DNA of 64,000 nucleotides from Polytrichum commune (Eukaryota > Streptophyta > Polytrichopsida > Polytrichales > Polytrichaceae). Location of the stretch: the NCBI GenBank assembly GCA_950295325.1, contig OX485804.1, positions 28,704,001 to 28,768,000 of the forward strand, read 5' to 3'. A model generated the notes under the pieces. That model did no database searches. It had not been told where the DNA came from and was given only the letters and a program-made list of their open reading frames with translations. Position 1 is the first letter of the stretch. The number at the start of each line of letters is the position of its first letter. Shown here piece by piece: positions 45,193-58,354 of the stretch. The translations under genes and the position numbers were made by a program.

Positions 45193-45665
45193 GGCGAAAA
45201 ACCTCATTCCTCGCACCCACAAAGACGGCCAAAACCTCCCAGCACAGCCAAAACCGAGCCAATTCTGCCTGCGAGCGGCTCGATGGGAAGCTCCGTGGTT
45301 AAGCTATTCCAAGATGCACAGTAGATGGAGAAATCGTGGAGGAAAACGGGAACAGGGAAGAATTATTGACAAGAGAGATGCGCGTTCTAGAAGGAAGGAA
45401 CAAAGGGAAAGCCCCAGACAGGGGAAGGCAGCAAATGCCACATAGGTAAGCTACAGCATAGAACGCTTCTCGGAAAGGTAGATCTCTCATATCTACGAAA
45501 TAATCATATTCCCGTAGATCTGGGCCCGCGGCTAACTGCATTTCCCACCGGCTGAATCCTCGATCGGACGGTGCAGATCGATTCTAGACGTTCCTTCCCC
45601 GGTCTCCGCCCACCCCCGCCGCACGACGCTCCTTCGGTCGGCTAATAAAGGACGTGTGGTATCCT
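45193..45665 (-). promoter_or_regulatory. Probable promoter and 5' leader of the His-rich gene
   Basis: Sequence immediately upstream of the start codon on the minus strand is noticeably GC-richer (CCGCGG, CGCGGAGCC, GGGCCCGCGG) than the surrounding window, as plant promoter regions often are. AGATCT.TCATATCTACG words near 45480-45520 form a small inverted repeat. No TATA box was identified with confidence. Confidence 0.3.
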
Positions 45666-45679
45666 AATTTTGCACATGT

Positions 45680-46031
45680 GGAAACTTCCTTGCCATGGGC
45701 TCCCCTTTTACGGTGAATGGGCCTTATTGGTTACTTACCTTAATCGGACACCTTACGTACATTTGATTGCTATGTGCTTTCATGTCGTTATAAGAACGAA
45801 TACCATAAAGACACATGGTTATAGGATATTGGACTACATACATGCTCGAAATACGATAACCATTTTGGGTTTCATAGTCAACATGATTGGGGGGATTCTA
45901 ACTAATACCACCATCTAATGAGCACGCACAACATTGCTTAGGTGTATTCTAACCCCGATAATACAACATTCAATTATACGACGCATACTTCCTAGTGTTC
46001 ATTTACCCTGGTATTACGACTATGACGCTCG
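45680..46031 (+). repeat. R1 repeat member, left part (split by pogo-like element)
   Basis: GGGCCTTATTGGTTACTTACC, ACACATGGTTATAGGATATTG, CATGCTCGAAATAC and TCATAGTCAACATGATTGGGGG follow the order seen in the R1 copy at 16280-16470. The remaining R1 words (GATATTC...ATACGAGCT, GAGGAAAGTGGCT) resume at about 47860, on the far side of the transposase relic. Confidence 0.5.
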
Positions 46032-47820
46032 TAATACGACATTTTTTTAGGCATGATTTGTCATATAATAGAGGTAATTGATGCGGTGGTGTGGTGGTGT
46101 GGTGGTGTGGTGGGATTTACGTTGGGAGCAAGGAGTACATGATGAATTTGTCAATGGGTTGACTTAACTTAACTCAGGTTAATTGTTCTAAACCTTGGGT
46201 CCAAAACAAACATTGCATTTCTTGAGTTTGGATTTTTTTGTGATTCAAAATTTGTCCTCACGGCTAAATCTCACACCATTTTAGATTGGATGTTTCAATG
46301 CTCGATGATTTATACTCCTAGATTTGTCCATGCCACTCTTCAATCTTTGGCCCCCAAGGTGACTACAATCTTGAGTGGCAGATGCTTTTCATTTTGGTTA
46401 TAATTTCAACAATTACGGCGTTGATGACCACGTCTGCAGACCCCAAAAAAAAAAACTTGCACACAATTTGGTAAGCGGTTGACCTCCTATGCATTGGTTA
46501 TGGCACCGGTAAATGTTATAGATGAGACTAGTTTATTTTATCATGCCCAACCAAACAAGAAACTAAGCGCAAGGAAATCTCATGGGCGCAAAAGACTGCC
46601 TCGCTCTTGCTCTTGTTGTAAACACGACATGCACTAACGATTTGAAACCTATCATTATTCACAACTCTATAAGCCCATGATGCTTTGGAAGGTGGTTGCC
46701 AACAAATTGTGTGTGGTCAGTTGCAAACCAAATGGCCCGGATGACATCAAATGTATTTGAGAGTTGGATGATGAGCCTCAATGTACATTTAAAGTCTCAA
46801 AAGCTAAAGGTACTTTTAATTATGGACAATTATGCTACTCATTCCCTTTAGCATGTTGGCGGGGGTGAATCATTTGGTTTTTTAATTGAGCAATGTTACT
46901 ATTGCTTTCTTACCACCTAACGTTACAAGTGTGGTACAACCCTTGAACCAAGGAATTATTGCTTTGTATAAAGTTCAATAAAAATATAAGCGTTTAGAAT
47001 GGGTTCTCTCAGTTTGATTCTTCTACTACTCACCTTGACTTGAGGAATACATTGCTTAATGTAAAGCAAGCTATCATGCGGTGCTCTCAACTGTGGAGAA
47101 AGATGAATCCCCAAATCATACGAAATAGTTGGAGAATGTCCAAGATCTTACTTGCAGATTGGAGTGCCAATTATGCCATGGATGATGAATATGAAAATTT
47201 AAGAATGAAAGAAACAACAAACGAACTCGCAAGTCTCATTTCCTCTTTGAATTTTGGAAGTCAAAAAATGCCTATTAAAAAATATGTGCAATTGACGAGA
47301 GAGGAAATTGTTGATGCAGAGTACATCATGGCTAAGTTGGTTGATTTGGCATGGGCTAGAGAAATCCATATGGGTTTAGATTTGAATGAAGAGGCAATGG
47401 AGGGGAATGGTTTGGATGACCAACTGACATTAATAATCGAGCTTCCTCAAGCCCAATTACTATCAAATTTTGCAACAGAGCATCCTTCAAAAATTTTAGT
47501 TGTAGATGTGAAGAACATGTAATATTTTATGAATAAATTAAACAAGATGTCAATTTCCAACATCAACAAACATCATCCGAAGACAATAATCTCTTGCTTT
47601 TGTAGTGTGTGATAAGGTGAAGACATCACCATGAGTTCATATACTTTTCTTAACTCCATACTGTGTGAAGTCGTGAACATAATTCTTTAATAAAAGTGTT
47701 CTTTCATACTTACATATCTTCATTGTGTATACAAAATGACATTTTTACATTAAAATATGTCATTTTCTTGAAAAAAAAATCCTCAATAGTACAACAGTTG
47801 AGACCAAAATGTCATATTAT
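46032..47820 (+). mobile_element. pogo/Tigger-like (Tc1/mariner superfamily) DNA transposon relic
   Basis: The transposase relic shows NVIDETSLFYHAQPNKKL (first catalytic Asp region), RLALALVVNTTCTNDLKPIIIHNS, and WMMSLNVHLKSQKLKVLLIMDNYATHSL (the LLxMDNxxxH motif), in frames broken by stops and shifts from about 46380 to 47000. An intact C-terminal frame follows at 47040-47522. TAATAYGACATTTT at 46032-46045 reappears inverted at 47807-47820 and may be part of the terminal repeats. CENP-B-type N-terminal helices were not identified with confidence. Confidence 0.65.
47040..47522 (+). pseudogene. pogo-like transposase C-terminal frame
   Basis: 160 codons, starting within the transposase rather than at a true start. 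It reads LRNTLLNVKQAIMRCSQLWRKMNPQIIRNSWRMSKIL, as in the region after the DDE domain of plant pogo/Tigger-type transposases, then an acidic C-terminus (NLRMKETTNELASLI; LTREEIVDAEYIMAKL). Because the catalytic part upstream is broken, this is a remnant that has kept its frame by chance or recency. Confidence 0.55.
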
Positions 47821-47854
47821 GCAAAATACGACAATAGCGATTCAGATATTCCCC

Positions 47855-48110
47855 ATACGAGCTGCAAAATTATGAGGAAAGTGGCTTCCTGTGTTTCATA
47901 ACACATGGAGATCATACGAGATCGTGGGCTAGTTGGATAAAGTAACCATTTAAGACCCATCTAGCTTTTCATTTTATTTTTTATCATGTTGCTACCTTAT
48001 AGTGCAAGTACTACTCCGATCCGTGAGGGCACACTTTCTAAAGTAGATGGACCTTATTTGGTTACTTGGATTTGCAAAGTTGACATTTAAGTGCGTCCAT
48101 AAATGTATCC
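47855..48110 (+). repeat. R1 repeat: right part of a split member and start of another
   Basis: GATATTCCCCATACGAGCTG and ATGAGGAAAGTGGCT (47870-47900) match R1's GATATTCATATGAGCTCC and GAGGAAAGTGGCT. From about 48020 a second R1 start, GGACCTTATTTGGTTACTTGG, appears. Confidence 0.5.
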
Positions 48111-49100
48111 AAAATTAAACATGAGAAATCTCGTGACACTTTTGTCACGATCTTTAATTGTTCCAAACTATCAAAGTCGGCTAACAACGAGTCATTTGAT
48201 GGTCATATATGTCCCTCCAATGTTGTTGATCATTGAGTCTAGAATGGTTAATAACTTCCGAGCACGTATTTCAATCTCTTTAGACACATGTCTCTGTGGT
48301 GTCCATTCTTAAATCTCCACCTAACCACCCACCACTCAAACATAGGTGTGTGCAGGTTTCATTTCCCGTTTGTTGTTTCTCCATCTTGTATGCATCACGT
48401 TTACAACTTGAAATCTAGATTGCATTGGCTAATATACGATGAAACATCAACAAAAATCCAAGTGATGGATACCAAAAGTGCATGTCTTGGTTATCGAGTA
48501 TATAGTATTTCATGAAAATTTAAGACATAGTCCAATCTTTTTTCTAAATGTGTCTTAATGGAGTTTGTTCTTATATTTGCACCTAACCACAAAACCATTT
48601 AAAATCAAGTGTCCGTTTAAAATAAACAAACAAAACTACAAAATATTTGAAAATCAATCGCATACCATACACTTGAAGTGTTAAAAACCCCCCTCAACAA
48701 TATTGAAAGTGGGTTTATTTGTTGATGTCGTTGCCCGGTTAAGGTATGTGAATGTTATTTGGTTTCTATTTCATAATCTCCAACTTGTACCAAGTAGACT
48801 TACACAATGAATTTGTGGTGCATTAACAAATCTAAAATGCAGCATCGACACAAATTGGATTGAAAATCAGGATCTAGTAATGGTTAACGGAAACACAAGT
48901 TTGTTGATTCATTGATTATTTACATATGTATTGCTTCTCCCATTCGTGTTCATTATTGAGTGTGGAGTAGTTAATAAAATGTGAAAATGTAGTCCGATCT
49001 TGTGTAAACACGTGCCTTGATTGTGTTTGTTCTTCTATCCTCACCTAAACACAAACCATTCAAACATAGGTATCCAGTGTTTTCTTGAAAGGGCAAACTT
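48110..49100 (+). repeat. R2 repeat, three tandem partial copies
   Basis: CACCTAACCACCCACCACTCAAACATAGGTGT (about 48320), CACCTAACCACAAAACCATTTAAAATC (about 48580) and CACCTAAACACAAACCATTCAAACATAGGTAT (about 49040) mark three copies of one unit. Each follows a GTCTT or GTTTGTTCTT segment. The third copy is the fullest and also matches 11440-11740. Non-coding. Confidence 0.5.
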
Positions 49101-50307
49101 TAGAACAAAAATGCCCCCCCCCCCCCCGAACAACATGGTGGCAAACCTTATGTCCATGGTGACTAATATGAGACTTCAATCCCCTCACCTAGCTCATTGT
49201 TTTTTTTGTTTTTTTTTGTTTTTTTGGTGTGTGTGAGATTCCCCATAGGGTTGTAACTTGCCCATAGAAAAAACGGATAAACAACCCCAAGACCAAGAGG
49301 TATAAACAACCCATAACCATGAAAGCAACACCTAATCTATAGCCACGTGATTTATAAGCTCCAAGCTCCCAAATGAAATAGATACCAAAAAATGATAGAG
49401 AAAAAATGAAACTTTTGGATCGCCTTCAAGGCCGGTTTACACTGCGTGCTAGCTAATGTTGTGACCGTTGCATTCTAAATTCTCTATTTGGTTCATAAAT
49501 GAGTGGTGGTCCACTTCGTCACCAAAAAGAAAGTTACCACAGGTGAGTATGTCAGAAAATGGATGAGAGAGTGACACACAATTTTACATGTCTAAAAAAT
49601 GGAGAATACTTGGTGGTCACCTCAAATTTGCAACAAGAGAACCCAAATTGGTTGTCTCAATGGAAAATAAGGTGACCACATCAAAAGCAGACAAAATTAG
49701 TAACAAGCATCTTTAAGAGGGATTTTTTTAGCACATTTGTCTTTCTTCTTCTTCCCCCCCATCAAAAACACGATGTCTCAATCTAAATGTTCTCCATGCT
49801 ATGTCCCATGACCATGGCTTTTGAGAAGTGTTTATGTATATCCCTTGGTCGTGGTCTTTGACCGCCAACTACGACCACGAAAAATCCTAGTAACTCATTT
49901 TTTTTCTTATGGCCCTTTGGCCATGTGTGTAAAACATACCTTATTCATCAACGTGAAAATATTACCATGCCTATTGGTGAGAGAGTAGGTAAAGGACCGT
50001 AGTGCTCAAAGTGATATCACCATTATGTCATTTTGTATTGGTATATGAATTGAATGCCCTCATTGTGTGTAATCACTTTTCATGATAGGCTTGAAAATTC
50101 AATTGCAATCATGACGCATAAGCACTATATGTATGTATATACTTAAAATATTTGCATTTGGATGAATTGCAAAACACAGATGAGAGACAAAACATATGAA
50201 TGTCCATTCGAAAGACGAGAGACAAAAACAAACCCTTGACAATTACAATCAAAGTGCAATAATTTACTACCTATATCTCAAGAAAAATTGTCGTCGTTGT
50301 TGTTGTT
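49101..50307. other. Gene-free stretch downstream of the EF-hand gene
   Basis: Contains a 14-C run (49114-49127) and T-rich tracts with GTTTTTTTT units near 49200-49230. No coding feature is supported. Confidence 0.4.
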
Positions 50308-53300
50308 TTATGGCGGAGGATCAATGTCTGTGGTGAACGCAAGGTAGTTTACGGTCTTGTTTTTCATATCATCATATTTCGCACATAATAACTCGATTTC
50401 GTGTGGCTCCACCCGAATCTTTGCTTGACTGCTCAAAGCTTGAGCAAATTGTGTGTAAGTGACATGGCCAACTATGCCTATACATAGTTTGGGCACCGCA
50501 AAGTCATTAAATGACCCACGCACATACACCCTCCGGTCGTACAACTCTTTCTTGATGCGTTTCAATACAATTTGCACCTCTTTTTCCCGTTTGTCATCTA
50601 AATACACCGTCGATCCTAGGAACCTCTCAGGTGTAAGACCCTTCAATTTGGGCACCTTCAATACCTGCATAAACAAGTCATAAAGCCATTTGGATGAGTG
50701 TCACGTTATTCTTTTATCAAGAAGACCCTTTCCTACCCCTTCCCCCCCCCCCCCCAACCCCCGTCAGGAGTTCATTGTCAATAGGAAGAACCAATGTTTG
50801 AGGAAGGGTTCTCAACCATGTATCCACAACTCGTTAGTATTATGAGGGAATCTTAATGACTTCTAATAGGAATGGAAATCATGAACCCTTGATGTTAGAT
50901 TAGAAAGTGTCTTCAATGTCCGAGACATTTATGCACGAGTTCCATGTTATTCCTTATCTATTCATTAGACCACAATAAATTGCAAAATGATAGGCAAATG
51001 TTTTCATGCACGTGGGCCAACATCGTGCTTTGCCTTCTATGTGTGTTGTGTGTTTTTTGTAGGTTTCATGTACATCACAACCTTTTGAAGGCTTATACAT
51101 CACCTGAATATTAATATATAATGTTGAAATAGCATCACAATTGTGTCTAGTTGTATCACTTTTCTTGTTTTCTTCTGTTGTGTAGCACAAATACACTTAT
51201 CATTACTTTAGGGTGATAGAGGGGTTGTTTGTTTATGAGCAAAGCTTGTTTATCTTTAATTCCCAAGGATTCTTATGAGCAATCCTCCATCCTCCTTATA
51301 AGCAAAAGCAAAGCCATGGTGGGTGGGTGTTCACCACAAGACTCAAATTATGCTCATGTTCATATCCAATGCACAATCGAAATATAAAATCATAATCCAT
51401 CAAGGAATGTTTGTATACTTAGTGACATCAGTTCCTTGTAAATAGTCGCATGGGCATGCTTGATATTTGGTTAGACATTTGTGTCCGTGTGAATGAGAGA
51501 TATGCTTTACTAGTGATCAAAGCCACACCCTCTAATGTAAACTTGACATGGGTTAATGGAGCACCGTTGAGGGACAAGGGCTATTACATCATGTTGGAGA
51601 TGGCCCTCTTTTAACTTACACAAATATAATAATAGTTAACCAAGTTACCATAGACCACTTGACGTAATAATACTAGTACACGCTGGTCTTACACGGCCTT
51701 TTTGAAGATTTGTTTAGATGTTGTTTAAGTTACCTCTCGCAACGGCGTTTTCTCAAGTTCCTTGAGTGTGTAGACGGTATCGACTTCATCACAAAATGCC
51801 GTCCAACATACAAGTTTTGCGGGGTCGTCGGTCATTCGATATTGGTCACACACCGCACTCATTTCTTGAACACTAACAATCAATTTGGAGTTATCAATGG
51901 CCGCAGCAAATTGTTTGTCAAGAATAAGCCGATGCCGAAGAGGATCATAGTCTCGGAAAAACTCACGAGTGCGGTTTCGGTTCTTATAAACTTGTCGTTT
52001 TATATTGTTTAGCGCAACATCCACATCGTACCCATCGGCACGGATCTGCAATCAATTTGTCCAATGTTAATGTTTTATATGTAATTAGTACAAATTGAAA
52101 AATCAATTGCAAGAAAATAACAAAAATACAACCACCTCGGGAGAACGAGAGCAAAGTGAGGAGAAATCAAGATGTTAACATAATACTTGATCGGCACAAA
52201 TCTTGAACTTAGAAGATGAAAATTTGGCTTGAAGTTGCATTCAAAATTCATCAATATGACTAGACCCAAAAAAACAACTTCAATGTACACTCACCCTGAT
52301 GTTTGTTGTTATTTTAAAATATCAACTATAATCAATCAAGTCTGCTTTTGGAAACATTCGATCATATCTTACAAATAGGCCACAACTATCGCAATCCCAT
52401 GGCGATTTATAAGAATCTTGGTGGAATAAAAGACATTCTATTCCAAGCCCTTACTTGTGGTAAACGAAGAGTTGCACCGGACTCTCATGCTTTTTCAACC
52501 GGAAAAATAATGTTTAAGGACCTCAACAAATCTCAAAGTACTTCAATAAACGACAAAATTGTTATGGGACTATGGTATGCATAATTATTGGGGTTCAATC
52601 ATGTATGTCTTGTATTTATGCAGGTGCATATTAAAGTAATAACTATCCCTTTGTTATATTGATTTTAATCCATAACAATACACATATCCTTGGTTGCATT
52701 CCATGGGACTAGGTATCACATGAGCATGATTACCCTTTAATTCCGAGATCCCTACTTGAGGGGAGCACTCATGATGTGTGTAATGTGAACCTTTCGACAT
52801 ATTACTATAAATTATGATTTTTTAAAATTTCAGAAATCCCATATTGTTTTCTTTGGGAACCTCGAGACCGTCATGTAGTTGCTTAGTGATGTTATGTCCA
52901 GTGCACATATCAACATGGTTAACGTCTTTATTCTCGAGATAAAAATTTTGAGTCTTTGTGCTACTTCACTGATCCCTATGCAATCACGGCATAGACTCCT
53001 ATTAACCCTAAAGAAAAACTCAACATCGAATCAATTCAATAGCTTTGTCCCCTACTAGGTTCACAAATTTTAGCTTATAATGTTTTTTATATCTAAAAAC
53101 GCATGGTACATGTGTGCATGTGAAGATAGATAAATAGGTAGATAGGATAAGACATCTTCACAATGAGTCACCAATAGACTCGTATATAATGTACGAGTTT
53201 CTTACAAACCTTCCATGATTTTATGAACATCAACTCAAATTGCTTGTCCTCCGGAACACTTGCACCGATCAACAAATAGTATTCATTCACGTCGAATTCG

Positions 53301-56300
53301 GTCACTTTTTGAATGAGTGCGAACGATTCATTCAAAAAGTCTTCGATCGCTTCATCTTGGGTTCTTTGTTGAATCATGACCATGGGATGACACCTCAAGT
53401 GGTACACATCTTTAATACGATCCAAAGTGACATAGTTCACTTTATCCTGCAAAAACCCCATCAAGCAACTACTAGCATCATAATGCTATTAATTATTAGT
53501 AACAATCAATCATTTTGTACTAAATTTGACTGCGTATTTATGATATAAACAACAACTAGAGAGTTCGACAATATTTGTCGTCAATACATTGCCATTGGGC
53601 GCATTTGAAGGTGATCAAAATCATGTTGTTGTGTTCCTCTCTTAGAGGCTCTAATTTCAACGGAGTCCTTCAAAGAGCACCGATTTCCGAACAATGAGTT
53701 TGGTGAGCTCTTTGTGGGACTTGTCTATAAAATGGCTCATCGGGGGTCTTGTGTTTAAGCTTGGTTATGAAACTTGCGGTGACGCTCTCTCATTGTCATT
53801 ATATATATATTGAAGTTGGGTTTGCGTTAAGGGACCACGACTAAGAGCCGCTTCACACTATGGCCATCCAAGTCGAGAGGTCGTGGGATTGAATGCTCAA
53901 ACTTTGTTGAGAGTCCAAAGAAATGGGTTGGAAATGACCAATAAAATATAGGAATTGGAGCTTTCGGCCAGGCACAGTGTGAAGCCTCCAAAGGCCAAGC
54001 CCAAAGTCCAAACCTCTGGTCATGAACTTCCACAACCTCTCAACTTGGATGGCCATAGTGTGCAGCCTCCAAAGGCCAAGGCCAAAGTCCAAACCTTTGG
54101 TCATGAACTTCCACAACCTCTCAACTTGGACGGCCATAGTGTGCAGCCTCCAAAGGCCAAGCCCAAAGTCTAAATGAAGAATGATCAACCCACTTTGTTC
54201 CATGCCCAGAACAACCCCTCCAATCTAACGGCCGAATTTTTGTTAATGTTTGATTTTTTTATGTAAAAAATCGACGGCCTCTCGACCATAGTTTGGGTTT
54301 CCATTCATGTCCGACCCAAACTTCCTTCAAGAATCCGTCGTCTTGGTCAAAAAATATTGCCATGTAGACATTCTAGAGATCGACAACCTTTGGACTTTGG
54401 CCTCTAGTGTGAAGGGTCGAGAGGCCAAATCCTTGATTTCTTGCAATGTGATTGGTGAAAAACCATGACCTCTTGACCTTCAGGCATAGTGTGAAGCGGC
54501 TCTAAACACCCACTTCTTTGAGTTGATCTTCAACCCCCTTGCAATGATACGTGTAGTCTATTATTGTATTAAAACTTGTAGTTTATTCTTCCTCGTCTAA
54601 TTTGACCCTAGAATTAATGTCAAAAGTCCTGATCTAATTTGGAGGCACCCGCTCGAGATAAATGAACCACAAATCTAAGTTAGGGGGGTTAAAGTTTGTA
54701 TTGGACTCAAGTGTACTAACTTCAGGCCTGAGTTTCCATAGCTAGCTTCTATGAATCTCGCCCTATATTTTAACCCATGGAGATTAAGGATCTCATTATC
54801 ACACTCTTAGCAAAAATAAAGAAGATGGAATAATATCGTAATCAACTTATAAGTTCATAGCCTTAAAAAAGAACTAACCAACTTCAGACAATTTGACGTA
54901 AATTTGAGCCCGTTGGCCTTATCCTACTCAACAATCTTGGTGCAGGGTGGAATTTACTGCCTATCTTGCAGTAGGCTCTTGGCTTCTTGGGTGGGCTATT
55001 GGCTTTTAACCTAATTAATTACTAGTTGCTTTCTTTTGTTTTTTTTGTTTCCATCAAGTAGGGAGAAGATTTCACAACAGGGTTCGAATCACCAACCACT
55101 CCATTCGAAAATGGGAACCTCTCCATTATCATCTGGTAGTTTAGGGTCATCTTGGACCTTATAGCCTACATATATTCATGTAAATACTTATCATCGAAAA
55201 TTCCAAGGCATGCGTGTATAGGAGGTGGATTTTTACTTGATCGAGCTTCTTCCAACACGTATCGACAAGTTTCTTCCTAAATGGGTTGAGCTGCACGAAT
55301 CAAGTCCATTGTATTTAATTAGTTCAAAATAATGTTGTTAGGAAGTTTTTGCAATCATAACATTATTTAGCTAATGAGTTGTGTCCAATTGTCTTGATTT
55401 CATATTCAAATCGGTTGCAGTAGGATTTTGGCATCCAGAGTCTTTATTGTTGAACCTATTGTTTGGGCCACAAACACAAATTCTCATCAACTTTGTGAAT
55501 GTTCCGATGACAAGCTCTACCCAACATAAGAAACAAAAATTGGAGTAGGCATACCAATATACGTAATCAAAACGTGTTGCAAGTTCCTCTCACATCATGC
55601 ATTGTTTATCGTACATAGATTTGGGGTGATTTAAATAAGAAAAAAATGGCCAATTTTATCCCCATTATTGACCTTTTATGGAATTCGGAGTGTGCTACTT
55701 TGTAGTAACAGATTCAATTTAAAATTCAAAAAAATTCACTTAAAACTTATTGTGATATATTATGGCACATCCAATCACTATCAACATATGAGTTGTTGTG
55801 GATCATCATACATCACTGAAAGAAATATGCAAATCTACCAAGATGGTAGATTTGTGAATTTGTTTCCAATGATGTAGGACAACATTCCAATGACACGAGT
55901 CATTTAGCCATGACTCATGTGTTTGTAGTGAAACCCATAACACATCACTGTAACCTTTGTATGTTCATTTCGTTGCGCAAAGGATGCGTGAGATGAGGTG
56001 ATCAACTTCTAAGTTTACGAATGGCCAATTTTGGAATGCAGTTCATGAGCGTATTTACATGTAGTAACTCCGACATAGTTAATTCATTAAAGGTCAAGGG
56101 GGTATTGCACATTCTAAGATGTGTTATAGAAACATGTGTTCCTAGGCACTTGTTTAACATCATCTAGAAGTTGCCCGAGGCACTAATAAACAAGCACATC
56201 CATACGGTTGTGTATACGGTGGAAATTATTTTGATCCTCCATGATTGAATTTAGAATTCATTGCTTGCATTCTTTTTTGCTCATGAATACATATATCATT

Positions 56301-58354
56301 GTTTTTAAATGAATAAATTGGTGGTTAATTAAAATATAAATAACAAGACAAAAAATTGTGCAAAAAATACATGTTCATCTACAAGTGACATAACTGTCGA
56401 AATGGCTTATAATATGTGAAAGAACAATCCGTCGACAAGTTTTGACTAGGCTTGTTGAGGTAATAAACAATCTCAATAGTTACATGTGAAAAACAAATCC
56501 TTGGTAGTAGCTATGATTCCTCTATTTATAGCATTACAAAGCCTACACATTCGGCTCATTTTGATTGTAGGCCTACAAGTTGGCCTTGTATAAAGCATAC
56601 AAATTTTGTGTTGTGATCAGTCACGCTAGTGCCTGGCCCCCACGTGACATGCATGCACACACACTACATGATTTTTTTACTATAGATTGTCAGTATCATG
56701 ATTCTCGGTCTAGTCCACCTAGTTGTTCACCCTTGCAGAGTGAACAATACTCGGGTGGAGTACTAATCACTTTACAATGGTGACCCAACATAAGTGGAGA
56801 ACAAATTTTCCAGCATTCTTAACACAAGGAGTGAAACACCATGTTGTTGGGTAATGTTATTTTCATCGCAAGCATAGAGATCCAAAAACTTATGTTATAG
56901 TCATGGAGACCTACAGTGCCTCGAACAGCTTCCATAAAAGTGCCAAAATGGAATTCCTTTCCACATGTTGCATGTGTGCGTAAAATTACTGCAAGTTCCT
57001 GCATGACAATGGTTTTTAGGGAGTAAGCATTTGTGATATAATTTGTCATTAGCATGTTACGGTTTGGACTTTAAGGAATCGATGGTACGTATTTAATGTG
57101 TAATTATGTATTTCATCATGATAGGTAGGGTTCAAAGAAGCAAAAATGATACCTTAAAATTACGAAGACATGTACAATGATTCAAATATTCAACACATCA
57201 TGAAGTTTATTGGTTGAATGCAACATGTTAATAAGCTAATATGAAGTTTAAGGTGTTATGGTTGACATCATTGATCCAAATGGCATATAATGTATTATTG
57301 ACTTTAATGATACATTTATGGTTCGATCATGTCATATATTCACATGTTCTCAAAACGAATCACTACAAACATATGAGTCATGGGTAGTTCTACCGCAACA
57401 CTAGACAAATTTTTGTTCTATGTCATTCAAAAATCTGCAAATCTATCAAAACATGAGATTTGCATGTTTTTTACCACTGACTCATGAATGTTTCCTAACT
57501 CTCAAGTGTCAATAGTGCAAGTGGTCAACATTTTATGTTAAGTTAATGTTGAAGTGTACCCTTTAGGGCTTATTATGTTTCACTGATAAGTTACCACTTC
57601 AACTATTTGTACATTCAACTTGTAACTCATAATTCAACCGTTTCAACCTTGCAACTATAACATATAGAAGTTAAAGCATCAACCACACAACTCCATGTCT
57701 GGTAGGCATTGAAAACGTATGAAATTTATGTTCATATATGAATGTGGAGATTTTGTGATAATGAAATGTTTTGGGTCTCAACTAGGTGATATATTCACAC
57801 TTCCATTGTGTATCCTTTTAGTTCCAACCATGAAGACCTTCCTTCCTTAACATCACCATTTTCCATTGTTTAAGAAATGCGATTGAATACCTCCGGATTG
57901 AGCCGAAGTCCCGTGAACCTCAAGAATTCGCGCCATGTTGCAAGATCGAACCTTCTATTTGCATCACACTTCCTATGAAATGTGACGAGGCCCTACAAAG
58001 AATGCAAAATGTACATGGTTGAGGATACGTTGTGTGAAAAGTGGACAACCATGGAAGAACTCCCATAATTGTTGCTCTTCCTTTCCACACGAAGCTTGCA
58101 AATTCAATGATCATGGCCTCAAATAACTATCACATATGAGAATAATAACGAGGTTAGGTGTTTCAAAAAGAGTCTCGTAGCCATTTCCATTCTACACTTC
58201 AAATTTTTTAAGAGCTAGAAAGTATGTGCATAGTTATCACATGCTTCAAGACCTTGATCACTAATGTTTAAGAGTTTACCAAGATTCCTTTTGCTCCTAA
58301 ACGTTGAAGTTGATCTCGAACACATTCATGAACAAAGAAGATGGGGAGCACCAT
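50308..58354 (-). CDS. Calcyphosin-like EF-hand protein, probably ciliary, seven exons, about 406 residues
   Basis: Exons: 58354-58280, 57992-57891, 56998-56915, 55290-55237, 53446-53210, 52045-51734 and 50664-50308. All introns have GT..AG and every junction is phase 0. The first four exons read VRDQLQRLGAKGIL, GLVTFHRKCDANRRFDLATWREFLRFTGLRLNPE, ELAVILRTHATCGKEFHFGTFMEAVRGT and LNPFRKKLVDTCWKKLDQ, matching the first EF-hand pair of calcyphosin. Exon 5 continues VTLDRIKDVYHLRCHPMV...EFDVNEYYLLIGASV. Exons 6 and 7 each carry a further domain (EFFRDYDPLRHRLILDKQF and SFNDFAVPKLCIGIVGHVTYTQF). Ca-ligand positions are poorly kept, so most loops may not bind calcium. In green-lineage organisms such proteins track with motile cilia. 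The start in exon 1 is uncertain; an upstream exon is possible. Confidence 0.75.
50738..51700. other. Intron of the EF-hand gene, no separate feature
   Basis: This stretch lies in the last intron (50665-51733) and holds a 14-C run at 50742-50755. No other coding feature is supported; the frame at 50954-51196 has no recognisable domain. Confidence 0.4.
53844..54503. mobile_element. Terminal-inverted-repeat element with internal 81-bp repeats, inside an intron
   Basis: AGAGCCGCTTCACACTATG at 53844 is repeated exactly inverted at 54485-54503, and similarity continues for about 45 bases (AAGTCRAGAGGTCRTGG). Inside, an 81-bp unit occurs about 2.6 times (53973-54175), carrying GCCTCCAAAGGCCAAG and GGTCATGAACTTCCACAACC. 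Each unit ends in an inverted copy of the left terminal sequence. Because 81 is divisible by three, both strands show spurious open frames. It lies in intron 4 of the EF-hand gene. It is MITE-like or a non-autonomous DNA element; superfamily unknown. Confidence 0.7.

Noticed and set aside
44583-45445. Several plus- and minus-strand frames over the His-rich exon
   Set aside because: They arise from the CAT/CAC repeats in other frames; the signal peptide and splice phase support only the frame starting at 45192.
53853-54203. Repetitive protein with a 27-residue unit
   Set aside because: The frames exist on both strands only because the DNA unit is 81 bp; the region is a TIR element in an intron.
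55075-55100. tRNA-like B box GGGTTCGAATC
   Set aside because: No A box or stems at the right spacing; it lies in an intron of the EF-hand gene.
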